In this document: piece after piece, positions 63,640-64,000 of the stretch
Position numbering within the stretch: the stretch's first letter is position 1
Layout of the letters: the number at the start of each line of letters is the position of its first letter
Notes under the pieces: generated by a model
The model's database searches: none
Told to the model about the DNA's origin: nothing
The model's input: the letters and a program-made list of their open reading frames with translations, nothing else
Translations under genes and position numbers: made by a program
Assembly (NCBI GenBank): GCA_963662155.1
Contig: OY759274.1
Coordinates: 15,194,939-15,258,938 of the forward strand
Source: Lamellibrachia columna
Taxonomy: Eukaryota > Annelida > Polychaeta > Sabellida > Siboglinidae
Direction of reading: 5' to 3'
DNA length: 64,000 nt

Positions 63640-64000
63640 TGTCACTGTACCTGGTGCGACTGTACTTGGTGTCAATGTGCCTAGTTCCACTGTGCCTGGT
63701 GTGACTGTACCTGGTGTGACTGTACCTGGTGTAACAGTACCTTGTGCCACTATACCTGGTGTCACTGTACTTGGTGTCACTGTACATGGTGTAACTGTAC
63801 CTGGTGCCACTATACCTTGTGTCACTGTACTGTATAACTGTACCTGGTGTCACTGTACTTGGTGACACTGTACCTGGTGTCACTGTACTAGGTGTCACTG
63901 TACCTGGTGTCACTGTACCTGGTGTCACTGTACTTGGTGTCACCGTACCTGGTGTCACAGTAGCTGGTGTCACTGTAACTGGTGTCACTGTACCTGGTGT
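63638..64000. repeat. 15-bp minisatellite GGTGTCACTGTACCT, runs off the window
   Basis: About 24 imperfect 15-bp units up to the last base. It gives Pro-Gly-Thr-Val-Thr pentapeptide ORFs in one frame, which I treat as artefacts. Confidence 0.95.

Noticed and set aside
63157..63988. Pro-Gly-Thr-Val repeat ORF resembling a secreted repeat protein
   Set aside because: 15-bp minisatellite plus (TA)n and (GT)n, with no independent evidence of coding.

Overview
This is animal nuclear DNA with small phase-conserved exons, long repeat-rich introns, GT-AG splice sites, AATAAA signals and many transposable elements. CUB/trypsin modules, CR1-type LINEs whose ORF1 carries an esterase, tRNA-headed SINEs and long AT, AC and GTGA microsatellites suggest a marine invertebrate, most likely a lophotrochozoan. 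The sequence alone does not settle the species.

Region 1 (1-13,221, + strand) holds most of a mosaic secreted-protein gene with the order CUB (3' half only) - CUB - S1 trypsin-like domain - CUB - CUB. The layout recalls ovochymase-like or multi-CUB proteases. Thirteen exons join with perfectly matching codon phases. The protease keeps His57, Asp102 and Ser195, but Asp194 of GDSGGP is Tyr, residue 189 is Gly, and no Lys/Arg precedes IVGG. It is probably a pseudo-protease or a non-canonical enzyme.

Region 2 (about 11.4-15.5 kb and 54.7-63.5 kb) forms a giant inverted duplication. The last CUB (two exons) and its downstream flank recur on the minus strand at 60,665-61,965. The right arm has since gained a 3.3-kb DNA transposon (55,888-59,181) with a 3-bp target duplication, and the left arm preserves the exact empty site. 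A third, direct copy of the downstream flank lies at 47.6-49.0 kb.

Region 3 (15.5-28 kb) is intergenic. It holds a shrunken piggyBac-like element, a 33-bp minisatellite, a broken THAP + DDE transposase (ISL2EU-like) and several SINEs.

Region 4 (about 28.4-38.5 kb) is the most interesting locus: tandemly duplicated units, of which only the middle one (32,340-34,470) carries an intact gene. That gene encodes a 127-aa secreted precursor with a signal peptide, an acidic pro-region ending in RSKR, and a very cationic C-terminal domain with 16 cysteines and many CxC motifs. It looks like an antimicrobial or other host-defence peptide of a family I do not recognise. The flanking units are pseudogenes.

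Region 5 (38.7-53.1 kb) is a nest of minus-strand CR1-type LINEs. One is nearly complete (ORF1 with zinc-finger-like and SGNH esterase parts; ORF2 with endonuclease and RT), crippled by point lesions and a SINE insertion. Another carries two perfect palindromes centred on AT microsatellites. A non-autonomous hAT-like element follows at 53,686-54,721.
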